A stretch of DNA of 33,910 nucleotides from Clostridiaceae bacterium. Its GTDB lineage: Bacteria > Bacillota > Clostridia > Saccharofermentanales > Fastidiosipilaceae. The DNA lies in assembly GCA_012800515.1 (NCBI GenBank), contig JAAZJE010000053.1, positions 1 to 33,910 on the forward strand, written 5' to 3'. Numbering within the stretch: position 1 is the first letter of the stretch; each line of letters starts with the position of its first letter. The notes under the pieces were generated by a model that made no database searches, was not told where the DNA came from, and saw nothing but the letters and a program-made list of their open reading frames with translations. This document shows, in pieces, positions 13,933-22,519 of the stretch. Position numbers and translations under genes: made by a program.

Positions 13933-15183
13933 CTAAGTCCGCGGCGGCGGTGCGGAGTCAATAATCTTCACCTGGCTCTCCCGCCATTTGTGTGCCTTTC
14001 CGGCTATATTCTTCGTTCCGATCGCCACCGCAATCACGAATTCATAATTTTCCGGAAAGCCCAATGCTTCCTTGAGCTCGACGGCGTTCCGACGCTCAAA
14101 GGCCAGTGCCGGTAGCCCCATAATGCAGCTGCCCAGCCCCAGTGATTCCGCGGCCAGACATAGGTTCTGAACACCGATGCCGGCGTTCACATCGTCTGCC
14201 CCGCCGGACGGAGCGGTAATAAAGACCACTAAGGGCGCATTATACAGGAAGCTGCTGTGCCGTCCGGCAATCCGCCGCAACAACGCATGATTATCGGTTT
14301 CTCGAGCGCGTGCCAGACAGGCGCGATTCACCCGCTCCAACAAGCGTGCGTCTCGCACAAAGGAATAATGTGTCCGGCACAGATTCATCCCGGTAGGAGC
14401 TGCCAACGCTGCCTTGCGCAACCATTCCATCTGCTCGTCGTTGATCGGATTCTGTCCGAAATTACGACAGGAATAACGATTAAGTATATCTTCGAGTGTC
14501 CGATTAGGCACATGTTCCTCTGTCTCCAGTCCCTCGATTTTCAGCTGTGCATGCTCCAGCGCTTCATTCAGGCGTTCGAGGGCCGCGTCTACCTCCGTCT
14601 CACAACTCTCATCGAGTGTAAAGTACAGATATCGCGCCTCACTAGCGGCCTCATAAATTTCCTTCCACGTTTCCGGCGTGAAATGCTCCCTGGTCAGCGT
14701 GTCGACATAAGAGAGTGTATTATGCAGTTGTTTTGCTTGTTTCATCAATGTATCCTCCCGCTGTACGCGTTCGGTCAGCTCCGTAACGGACCAACCGAGA
14801 TTTGTCTCCGTAGACTGTATTGTAATCGGCAGGAACGCACCCCTATCAGTGCTCCGCGCCCCCGCGAGTCCTTTTAATTCGCTTGCCGCCGCGCCGGCCC
14901 GCGCATCCGTCACTCCTTTGAAGAGAAGCAGAACCTGCAGAGCTTGCTCCGGAACCTCGCCCACCTTAGCAGTTTCGGCAATATATTCGCCGATCGGCCG
15001 GAACTTATCATCCGCGGTAAAAAGATCCGCCACGCAAAAATCGCCGACGATAGCCGAATCTACTTCTCGCACCTGAATATCCTGCTCGAAGATCTTAGAC
15101 AGGCGGCACAGAACTTCTCCACGCCAAGGAGAAGCCTTCCAGTGCGCATCTTCGCTGATAATCAACAATCTGCCTTCATTCAT
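13933..15183 (-). CDS. Nitroreductase-family protein with a ~230-aa N-terminal extension
   Basis: 416 aa; C-terminal half NRYSCRNFGQNPINDEQMEWLRKAALAAPTGMNLCRTHYSFV...DDVNAGIGVQNLCLAAESLGLGSCIMGLP is nitroreductase-like; N-terminal region has a FIVAR-like helical segment. Confidence 0.85.
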   Translation of the reverse strand: MNEGRLLIISEDAHWKASPWRGEVLCRLSKIFEQDIQVREVDSAIVGDFCVADLFTADDKFRPIGEYIAETAKVGEVPEQALQVLLLFKGVTDARAGAAASELKGLAGARSTDRGAFLPITIQSTETNLGWSVTELTERVQREDTLMKQAKQLHNTLSYVDTLTREHFTPETWKEIYEAASEARYLYFTLDESCETEVDAALERLNEALEHAQLKIEGLETEEHVPNRTLEDILNRYSCRNFGQNPINDEQMEWLRKAALAAPTGMNLCRTHYSFVRDARLLERVNRACLARARETDNHALLRRIAGRHSSFLYNAPLVVFITAPSGGADDVNAGIGVQNLCLAAESLGLGSCIMGLPALAFERRNAVELKEALGFPENYEFVIAVAIGTKNIAGKAHKWRESQVKIIDSAPPPRT

Positions 15184-17060
15184 TGCTGAGCCTCCTTCAG
15201 TTCTATAAATTGCTTGAGATAAGCCTCAAAGACGTCCAGGGCTGCTCGTACCGGTTCGGGGGTAGTCATATCGACGCCGGCCGTCCGCAGAACTTCCACG
15301 GCAGGAGCCGAATTCCCCGCCCGCAGGAAATTGAGGTAGCGCTCGACCGCCGGCGCACCTTCTTCAAGAATTGCTTTGGCAAAAGCCGTAGCGGCGCTGA
15401 AGCCGGTTGCGTACTGATACACGTAATAGGCACGGTAGAAATGGGGAATGCGCGACCACTCCAGCCCGATTTCCGGACAAGGCGTCAGTGCCGGACCGTA
15501 ATAATTCTGGTTTAAATCCCCGTAGAATTTTATGAGATAGTCGGCGGTCAGCACCGTTCCCTCGGCCTCCGCCTTATGCATCGCATGCTCGAACTCGGCG
15601 AATTGGGTCTGCCGGAAAACAGTACCCTTGAATCCATCGAGATAGTGGTTTATCACCGCAAGCCGAACGAGCGGATCGGCATTTGCGGCCAAAAGGTGCT
15701 CGGTGAGCAGAATCTCATTCGTCGTCGAAGCAATTTCCGCCAGGAAAATACTGTAATTTGCGTTGAGTAGCGATTGCTTTTCCCAGGTCAAATAGCTGTG
15801 CATGCTGTGACCCAGCTCATGTGCCAAGGTGTAGAGGTCATCGAGACCCCCCTTCCATGTTATGAGAATGTAGGGAGGGGTGCCGTAGCAGCCGCTCGAG
15901 TACGCCCCGCTACGCTTGTTGCGGTTTTCCGCCCAGTCAATCCAGCGCTCGTCAGCAGCACGGCGCAGATTGGCGATATATTCCTCGCCCAGCGGAGACA
16001 GAGCCTCGCAGAGCAGATCCATCGCCTCGGTGAAAGTATATTTGAGCTTAACTTCCTTAACCAAAGACGGGTACAGGTCATACGGATAAAAGTCATCGAG
16101 CTCCAGGAAGCGCTTGCTCATTGCCGTGTATTCGTGCAACAGATCCAGTCGCTCCCGTACGGCTCCGACCAGGTTCTCCCAAACAGTCTCGGGTATCTCA
16201 TTTGCAAACAGGGCCTGCGCTCGCGCGCTCTCAAAGCCGCGGATCTCCGCCAACATATTATCGTTTTTCATTTGTGCGGCGAAGCTGGCTGCCAGCGTGT
16301 TTTTCAGCGCCCCGTAGGCCTCCCAAGTCGCCTTGAAAGCACCGGCCCGTACCTCGCGCTTGGAGCTCGTGATTAACTGCAAATAACGCCCGTGAGTCAG
16401 CTCAATCTCATTTCCGTCGTCATCGATAACCGTGCCGAACTTCAGGTCGGCATTGTTCAGCTGCGAGAAGATCGTCGAAGGAGCGTCGATCGCCTCGGAG
16501 GCCCGCGCCAACAGGCGCTCCTCGGGTTCAGAGAGCGTGTATTCGGCTTGGCGAATTACATCCTCCAACATGCGTGCTGCTGTCGTAAGACGCGGTTCTT
16601 CGGCCAAAAAGGCGCGTAGCCGTTCGGCGCCCACCGCAACCAGCTCGGGCTGCATGAAAGAAAGCCGACTCCCGAGCCGCGCCATTAGCGCTCCGAAGCG
16701 TGAATACAGTCGCAATCCTTCTTCGGCCGCCGTATCCTGATCGTGGTACAGATGCGCGTAAACGCCGACGTGCATTGCCGTCCGGTAAAAATCTTCATAC
16801 TTAGCGACGCAGTCGGCCAGCACCGCGGCGCTCTCGCCCAGGCGTCCTCTGAATGCCGCCACAGCGGCGCTCAGGTTTTCGAGCTTGGTAAGATCCGCCT
16901 CCCAAGTAGCGACATCCGGAAAAATCAGCGACAGGTTCCACGTCTGTTCCTCGGGCACTTCACTGCGCGCCAACAGAACCGACGCTCCCGTTGCGCCTTG
17001 CTCCGCCGCCTGAAACTTCCTTGCTTCACTGGTTATTCCAGCTTCATATTCGAATTCCAT
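15180..17060 (-). CDS. pepF: Oligoendopeptidase F (M3 family)
   Basis: 626 aa; TLAHELGHSMHSYLTWEKQ zinc motif and M3B features; stop overlaps the downstream nitroreductase start by 4 bp; RBS GAGGAGGTAAAG upstream. Confidence 0.95.
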   Translation of the reverse strand: MEFEYEAGITSEARKFQAAEQGATGASVLLARSEVPEEQTWNLSLIFPDVATWEADLTKLENLSAAVAAFRGRLGESAAVLADCVAKYEDFYRTAMHVGVYAHLYHDQDTAAEEGLRLYSRFGALMARLGSRLSFMQPELVAVGAERLRAFLAEEPRLTTAARMLEDVIRQAEYTLSEPEERLLARASEAIDAPSTIFSQLNNADLKFGTVIDDDGNEIELTHGRYLQLITSSKREVRAGAFKATWEAYGALKNTLAASFAAQMKNDNMLAEIRGFESARAQALFANEIPETVWENLVGAVRERLDLLHEYTAMSKRFLELDDFYPYDLYPSLVKEVKLKYTFTEAMDLLCEALSPLGEEYIANLRRAADERWIDWAENRNKRSGAYSSGCYGTPPYILITWKGGLDDLYTLAHELGHSMHSYLTWEKQSLLNANYSIFLAEIASTTNEILLTEHLLAANADPLVRLAVINHYLDGFKGTVFRQTQFAEFEHAMHKAEAEGTVLTADYLIKFYGDLNQNYYGPALTPCPEIGLEWSRIPHFYRAYYVYQYATGFSAATAFAKAILEEGAPAVERYLNFLRAGNSAPAVEVLRTAGVDMTTPEPVRAALDVFEAYLKQFIELKEAQQ

Positions 17061-17142
17061 TATCTTTACCTCCTCTTCCTGTATAAATTACACCTTGTCA
17101 GTTTGCATTGCGTTGAGCCGCGCTTACATGCATTAAGCGTTA

Positions 17143-17709
17143 TTATATATCTTTCTTCACGTCCAAAGTGGTACGCGAAGCACGCCGACGGTAAGCAGAA
17201 CGAAACCTCCGCCCGAGCGCTCCGATAATCGTCGCAATAAGTAGGATAAGGCCGGCGCCCAACACGTTTTCGATTATATCGAGCAAATCGACCACCCTAT
17301 AGCGCAAGCCGAAATGCAGCGAGAGTGCCAACTGCGCCAGCTCAATCCCGACGCTGACCAGGCCGCAAATCAGCCAAATACGCAGCTTCCCGATTTTCGG
17401 CGGTAAAAAATAACACAAAAACATAGCCAAAGGCATCAGCAGGACCAAATTCCCGGTGTGATTGAAAATAAAGAGACGCAAAGGAACTCGATTGCCACGC
17501 CCCAACCCCCAATTAACATGACCGAGGCTACGGCGGATACTGTCCAGCGGATCCAGTTCAACGGCGGCCATGATTTCTTCCGTCGTCTGTTGTCCGCGAG
17601 ATTCCGACGCGGGAAAAGGAAAAAAAGTAAAGTGAATCAGAAGCACAATATAGACTGCCGCCATAATTACGATAACCCACCGACCGATTGTTCTCCAAGT
17701 CTTTCCCAT
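17143..17709 (-). CDS. VanZ-like family membrane protein
   Basis: MGKTWRTIGRWVIVIMAAVYIVLLIHFTFFPF...NLVLLMPLAMFLCYFLPPKIGKLRIWLICGLVSVGIELAQLAL...RYRVVDLLDIIENVLGAGLILLI. Start moved from TTG 17748 to ATG 17709, preceded by AAAGGGATAGGT. Confidence 0.85.
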   Translation of the reverse strand: MGKTWRTIGRWVIVIMAAVYIVLLIHFTFFPFPASESRGQQTTEEIMAAVELDPLDSIRRSLGHVNWGLGRGNRVPLRLFIFNHTGNLVLLMPLAMFLCYFLPPKIGKLRIWLICGLVSVGIELAQLALSLHFGLRYRVVDLLDIIENVLGAGLILLIATIIGALGRRFRSAYRRRASRTTLDVKKDI

Positions 17710-17778
17710 ACCTATCCCTTTTTCACCTGTTTTCGGGACAAAAAGCAAAAAAAATTACTTTCTTATTTCCCCGCTCTT

Positions 17779-17787
17779 TGATACAAT
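17779..17787 (+). promoter_or_regulatory. Putative dnaA promoter, extended -10 TGaTACAAT
   Basis: TG 17779-80, TACAAT 17782-17787, about 80 bp upstream of dnaA ATG 17867. Confidence 0.5.
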
Positions 17788-17866
17788 AACACATCCCGCG
17801 GAAAAACGACCCGTCTTCGGAGCGCTTTTTTGTATGTGGCAAAAAAAGAAGAGGATTTATCGCGAA

Positions 17867-19210
17867 ATGGACATCCGCCTTGATGAGATTTGGGAAAAAG
17901 CCAAGGAATTTCTGGCTCATGAATTATCGGCAATCAGCTTTAACAGTTGGATAGCTCCTCTTAAACCAGTCTCCACACGAGACGGAATTTTGACCTTTCA
18001 GGCCCCTAATCGTCTTGTGAAGGAAAACGCCGACACATACCGCAAGCAAATGGAAGCGGCTTTAACCGGGGTTATTCCGATAAAATTCACCGTTCGAATC
18101 GAAGCTCCGGACACACAAGGCTCTCCGGTTTCATATCCTTCCGCCCGCCCTTCGCTCGAATCCGATCTTTTGGACAACGGCTCCGAATTTAATTCCAACT
18201 ACACATTTGAGAACTTCGTTGTGGGTGACTCGAATCGAGTTGCCTACGCCGCTTGCACTTCTGTGGTCAAACCGAACGGCGGACCTCAGTTCAACCCGGT
18301 CTTTATTTACGGCGGCTCCGGCCTCGGTAAAACGCATCTCATGCACGCGATCGGTAATCACTCGCAAGACAATACGCCGGACAGACACGTTCTCTACGTA
18401 ACTTGTGAATATTTTTTTAACGAATTTATACGGGTGGCAATCAATCAACGCCGTTACGACGAATTCCGCGCCAAATACCGAAACTGCGACATTCTGCTCA
18501 TCGACGATATCCAGTTTATGGAAGGTAAGGACCAGATGCAAATCGAGTTCTTTAACACTTTCAATACTCTTTACGAAGCTGGCAATTCGATCGTTATTAC
18601 CTGCGATAAGCCCCCGCAACGTCTTTACGAACTTGAAGAGCGCCTCCGCACCCGTTTCGCCTCCGGTCTGATTGTTGACATTAAGTCTCCGGACTACGAG
18701 ACCCGCGTCGCCATCCTGGAAAATCTCGCCAAACAAAACGGCTCGATCATAGGTTTCGACGTCATCGACTACATCGCTTCTAATATCGTCTCCAACATCC
18801 GTGAGCTCGAAGGCGCCTTCTCTACAGTTCTGGCCTACGGGATCCTAACCGGCTCCATAACCCTCGACATCGCCAAGGAAGCCCTTAAAGGCATAATCCA
18901 TCCCGCCGCAAAGAAAACTACTTCTTCGGAAATAATTATCGAAGTTGTCGCCCGCTACTACAACGTTTCTCTCGAGGAGATGCGATCCTCGAACCGTAGC
19001 CGCGAAGTCGCCGAACCGCGTCAAATCGCCATGTATCTCTGCAAAACAATAACCGATGATACTTATGTCTACATCGGCCAGATTCTCGGTAATCGCGACC
19101 ACACCACAATCCGGCATGGATACCAAAAAATTAAAAAAGAGATAGATAACGCAAATACCGACCTCATCTCTCATATTGAAGACATAAAGAAGAGAATCTC
19201 TGCCCGCTAG
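17867..19210 (+). CDS. dnaA: Chromosomal replication initiator protein DnaA
   Basis: MDIRLDEIWEKAKEFL..., Walker A GGSGLGKTHLMHAIG, Walker B ILLIDDIQF, C-terminal NRDHTTIRHGYQKI. ORF track starts at 17834; internal ATG 17867 is a better start. Confidence 0.98.
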   Translation: MDIRLDEIWEKAKEFLAHELSAISFNSWIAPLKPVSTRDGILTFQAPNRLVKENADTYRKQMEAALTGVIPIKFTVRIEAPDTQGSPVSYPSARPSLESDLLDNGSEFNSNYTFENFVVGDSNRVAYAACTSVVKPNGGPQFNPVFIYGGSGLGKTHLMHAIGNHSQDNTPDRHVLYVTCEYFFNEFIRVAINQRRYDEFRAKYRNCDILLIDDIQFMEGKDQMQIEFFNTFNTLYEAGNSIVITCDKPPQRLYELEERLRTRFASGLIVDIKSPDYETRVAILENLAKQNGSIIGFDVIDYIASNIVSNIRELEGAFSTVLAYGILTGSITLDIAKEALKGIIHPAAKKTTSSEIIIEVVARYYNVSLEEMRSSNRSREVAEPRQIAMYLCKTITDDTYVYIGQILGNRDHTTIRHGYQKIKKEIDNANTDLISHIEDIKKRISAR

Positions 19211-19612
19211 AATTCTTTACACGGAAATTTTTCCTTGAAGAGGACTTTTACCTCAAAAGTTATCCACATTTTGTGGATAATTGGTATAAGTTTATGTGGA
19301 TAACTAAGATATCCTTTTTATCCACATCTTATCCCTCTCACGGAAAAAACTTATCCCCAAAAATGTGGATGCGCAACGCCTAGGAAAATAAGGCACGAAA
19401 GCACTTATCCCACTTATCCACAGAGTATAAGAAGAATAAGAATAAAACCATATTATTAAATAATGATTTATATATTTTCTCTCTGGACCGAAAATATCAT
19501 GTTTGCACTGATTAAGATACTACTAAGAAAGCAGCAAAGATGAAACATACCAAATACCGCTAACGCCGCAAGCTATATTTTATGGTAAAATAGCACAACA
19601 ATATCAGAACGA
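19211..19612. other. oriC: Replication origin (oriC) between dnaA and dnaN
   Basis: Exact DnaA boxes (TTATCCACA): 19260-19268(+), 19272-19280(-), 19295-19303(-), 19318-19326(+), 19414-19422(+); near-matches at 19329, 19351 (TTATCCCCA) and 19405; AT-rich stretch about 19430-19480. Confidence 0.93.
19583..19591 (+). promoter_or_regulatory. Putative dnaN promoter, extended -10 TGgTAAAAT
   Basis: TG 19583-84, TAAAAT 19586-19591, no recognizable -35. Confidence 0.45.
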
Positions 19613-19642
19613 AAAGGAGGCAGGTAAGGCTCTTTCTCTGTC

Positions 19643-20779
19643 TTGCCGAGTTTTATGCATTTTATATGTTCTCTTGAAGAAATAAGGAGAGGTGTTTCGG
19701 CCGCGGCAAAGGCCACTATTGCCAAGTCTCCCAACGCGATGTATGAGGTTTTGCTGATTCAGGCCTTTGACGGAGAAGATCCCCGCGTGGTAATAACCGG
19801 ATATTCCGGTGACATCAGCATAGAAACAGTCACGCCGGCGGAGGTGCGTAGTACCGGATCCGTTGTTGTATCGGCACGTTTTTTATCAGAGATAATTGCC
19901 AAACTCGACGAGCAACGAGTAAGTTTTTATCTGCGTGAAGAGACGATGATGATCATCGAGAGTGGTCAGGGTATGTACAATATCTATTGCGAATCAGGAG
20001 ATATCTATCCGCCGGTCAATTGGTTGGAGACAGATGAGGTTATCGATCTGCCTCTGCCCGCAATGATTGACATGATTCGCCGAACCTTGTTCTCGGCCAG
20101 CAGTGAGACCGTGCGCCAGACTTTCAGCGGATGCTTCTTCTACAGCGATGGAGTTAAGTTCGATGTCGTCGGAATAGATGGTTTCCGCATGGCCCTGCGG
20201 CGTCGGCGTAGCACGGACGAAGAGCAGTATCCCGAGATGAGTTTTAATGTTCCCGGCCGTACATTGCGCGAGCTGGCTTCGATTTCCTTCCGTCACGATC
20301 GTATGAAGGTGGCTCTCAGCGGTAATCGCATTGTTTTTGCTACTCCATCGATTCGTGTCGGTTCGCCGCTAATTTCGGGAGACTATATCAATTACGAGAG
20401 CATTATTCCTCAAGCGCCGACGACTCGCATGACTGTTAACCGCTCTGAGATGTTGGCCGCTATCGAACGTTCGTTGCTCATTGTTCCCGAGGATAATCGC
20501 AAGCTGAATGTACAGATCTCGACGCCTGACAACCAGACGTTGATTATGGATATTGCCTCGAGCCGCGGCACTTTCCATGAGAGCATTCGAGTGGACGTAA
20601 CCGGCGAATTAATCAATCTCTTTTTCAATCCTAACTATATTTGTGACGCCCTGAGAGCAATTGATGAGGAGAAAATTGAGATGGCCTTCACCGGTATGGT
20701 CGGTCCGACGGTCCTCCTGCCACTGGAGGGTGACGGATGGCTCTATCTCCTCCTGCCTTTGCGTAGCGTTCAACCCTAA
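19643..20779 (+). CDS. dnaN: DNA polymerase III beta sliding clamp
   Basis: 378 aa; beta-clamp sequence ending EIEMAFTGMVGPTVLLPLEGDGWLYLLLPLR. Start is TTG 19643 or ATG 19655 (MHFICSLEEI). Confidence 0.97.
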   Translation: MPSFMHFICSLEEIRRGVSAAAKATIAKSPNAMYEVLLIQAFDGEDPRVVITGYSGDISIETVTPAEVRSTGSVVVSARFLSEIIAKLDEQRVSFYLREETMMIIESGQGMYNIYCESGDIYPPVNWLETDEVIDLPLPAMIDMIRRTLFSASSETVRQTFSGCFFYSDGVKFDVVGIDGFRMALRRRRSTDEEQYPEMSFNVPGRTLRELASISFRHDRMKVALSGNRIVFATPSIRVGSPLISGDYINYESIIPQAPTTRMTVNRSEMLAAIERSLLIVPEDNRKLNVQISTPDNQTLIMDIASSRGTFHESIRVDVTGELINLFFNPNYICDALRAIDEEKIEMAFTGMVGPTVLLPLEGDGWLYLLLPLRSVQP

Positions 20780-20806
20780 ACAGGGCGGAGTCGAAAACGG
20801 AGAGCA

Positions 20807-22015
20807 ATGCAAATAGCACGCCTGGAATTGCGTGATTTTCGCAATTACGAAAGTCTAAATCTAGAAATAAACCGAAAAACCAATCTGTTTTTCGGACAGA
20901 ACGGTCAGGGAAAAACCAATCTCCTCGAGGCTGTGTATATGTGCTCTTGTGCCCGATCCCATCGTACGGCCCGGGATCAGGACTTGGTGCGTCGGAGCAG
21001 CGAAAAATACTACATAAAAGTCTCTTTTGCCGAAAAAGGGAAATACGCGGAATCGGTCGCGCTGGCCTGTGATTTAAGCGGGCGAAGTCGCCGCTTTTGG
21101 CATGACGATATTCCGATTCGCCGCTCTTCGGACTGGGTCGGGCTCTTCCATACCGTTATGTTTTCTCCGCAGGATCTGCAACTTATATGCGGTAGTCCGT
21201 CGGTACGGCGGCGCTTTCTAGATATGTTTATATCACAGTTGTGGCCGGCCTATTTTCGAGATTTACAATTATTTAATCGTCTGTTGTCGCAGCGTAACAG
21301 CCTCCTGAAATTATTTCGCGATCTTCCTTCCGGAGAACAGCGTGAACGCCGTCTGGAACTCAGTATATGGGATGAGCAGTATGCCCTGGCCGCGGCGCGA
21401 ATAATGCAGCGCCGCCAGACCGTGGTCAATCGTCTTTCCGCCTATGCCGAAAAAAACCATACGTCAATCGCCGGTTGTGATGAGACGCTAGGCATCGAGT
21501 ATCGTCCGTCGGTTCGCAGCTTGATTCCCGACCCGGCGGAACCGGAAACGGAGAAGATCAGCCGCCTACTACTTGCTCGACTGTCCGCCAATGTCGACGA
21601 CGATGTCCTGCGCGGCTGGACCGGAGTCGGGCCGCATCGCGATGATTTAACAATTCAAATTGACGGTGTCGATGCGCGCCTCTACGCATCGCAGGGTCAA
21701 CAGCGCACCGCCGTTCTCGCTCTCAAACTTGCGGAAATAAAATTGATGCGGGAAGTGACCCGTACTGCCCCCGTTCTTCTGCTCGACGACGTCTTATCCG
21801 AGTTGGATTCCGTCCGCCGTCGTGCCCTGATGGATAGCATCGGAGATATTCAGGTGCTCATTACCTGTACGGATCGGGATTGGTTCGACCTTAACTGGCA
21901 GTCACTATCGGACACATCCACGAATATTGCGTATTTCTTCGTTCGAGACGGCAAAGTTTTTCCCGAAGGAGTCGTCCCGGAAGAGAGCGTCGTTACGGCG
22001 GACATTTCGGAATGA
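20807..22015 (+). CDS. recF: DNA replication and repair protein RecF
   Basis: 402 aa; MQIARLELRDFRNYESL, FFGQNGQGKTNLLEAVY, GPHRDDL, SQGQQRTAVLALKLAEIKLM, LLLDDVLSELD. Confidence 0.98.
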   Translation: MQIARLELRDFRNYESLNLEINRKTNLFFGQNGQGKTNLLEAVYMCSCARSHRTARDQDLVRRSSEKYYIKVSFAEKGKYAESVALACDLSGRSRRFWHDDIPIRRSSDWVGLFHTVMFSPQDLQLICGSPSVRRRFLDMFISQLWPAYFRDLQLFNRLLSQRNSLLKLFRDLPSGEQRERRLELSIWDEQYALAAARIMQRRQTVVNRLSAYAEKNHTSIAGCDETLGIEYRPSVRSLIPDPAEPETEKISRLLLARLSANVDDDVLRGWTGVGPHRDDLTIQIDGVDARLYASQGQQRTAVLALKLAEIKLMREVTRTAPVLLLDDVLSELDSVRRRALMDSIGDIQVLITCTDRDWFDLNWQSLSDTSTNIAYFFVRDGKVFPEGVVPEESVVTADISE

Positions 22016-22025
22016 GGGAATGGCG

Positions 22026-22274
22026 ATGTACGTAAATATCGGAGCAGATATCGTTATGTCGGCAAAGAACATTATCGGCGTTTTCGACCTGGACTTACTG
22101 TCCGCCGAGTCGGTGCAGCCAACCAACCTAAAGCTCCTGAAAATGTACGAAGACAGCGGATTTCTGCATATTATCGGCGATAAAATTCCCCGAATGGCCG
22201 TCCTTACCCTGACCGGGGTCTGGCTTAGTCCCCTGAGCCCGGAGACATTGCGCCAGCGACTCGAGAAAAGCTGA
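22026..22274 (+). CDS. DUF370/RemA-RemB-like regulator
   Basis: MYVNIGADIVMSAKNIIGVFDLDLLSAESVQPTNLKLLKMYEDSGFLHIIGDKIPRMAVLTLTGVWLSPLSPETLRQRLEKS; location between recF and gyrB matches B. subtilis remB (yaaB). ATG 22020 also possible; the 21927 start overlaps recF. Confidence 0.85.
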   Translation: MYVNIGADIVMSAKNIIGVFDLDLLSAESVQPTNLKLLKMYEDSGFLHIIGDKIPRMAVLTLTGVWLSPLSPETLRQRLEKS

Positions 22275-22422
22275 GACACCTTTAAAAGAACACTTCTCCC
22301 TTCCTCCTAGAAGGTATAAAAACTTCACTTTTATAGACTTTATGGCACGAAAGACAGAGACGAAGAAGTCGCTTCCGGTGAGCGTTCGGTCGGGCGTTCG
22401 GTTGGCTTGCGTTCTGGCTTTC

Positions 22423-22443
22423 CATGCAGTTGCATGATATAAT
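22423..22443 (+). promoter_or_regulatory. Putative gyrB promoter (extended -10 TGaTATAAT) overlapped by palindrome CATGCAgtTGCATG
   Basis: Palindrome 22423-22436; TG 22435-36, TATAAT 22438-22443. Confidence 0.5.
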
Positions 22444-22519
22444 TACGAGGATTTGAAGGAATAAAAAGACGCAAAAAAGCCGTCGGCACAGCCTGTGGAT
22501 TTAGCGTAGAGGATAAAAG

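Noticed and set aside
13284-14115. Overlapping + strand ORFs across the 176-bp repeats (GNFTACVPPKSVADAAAGTLVAKLPKA...)
   Set aside because: The repeat period is not a multiple of 3, so frames change between copies; no clear RBS. A translated product is not excluded, but the structured-repeat explanation fits better.
19423-19450. DnaA-trio-like tract TAAGAAGAATAAGAATAA after the last DnaA box
   Set aside because: Three-nt periodicity is present, but first-position G and the apparent 5'-3' polarity relative to the box do not match the published DnaA-trio motif; kept only as AT-rich DUE candidate.
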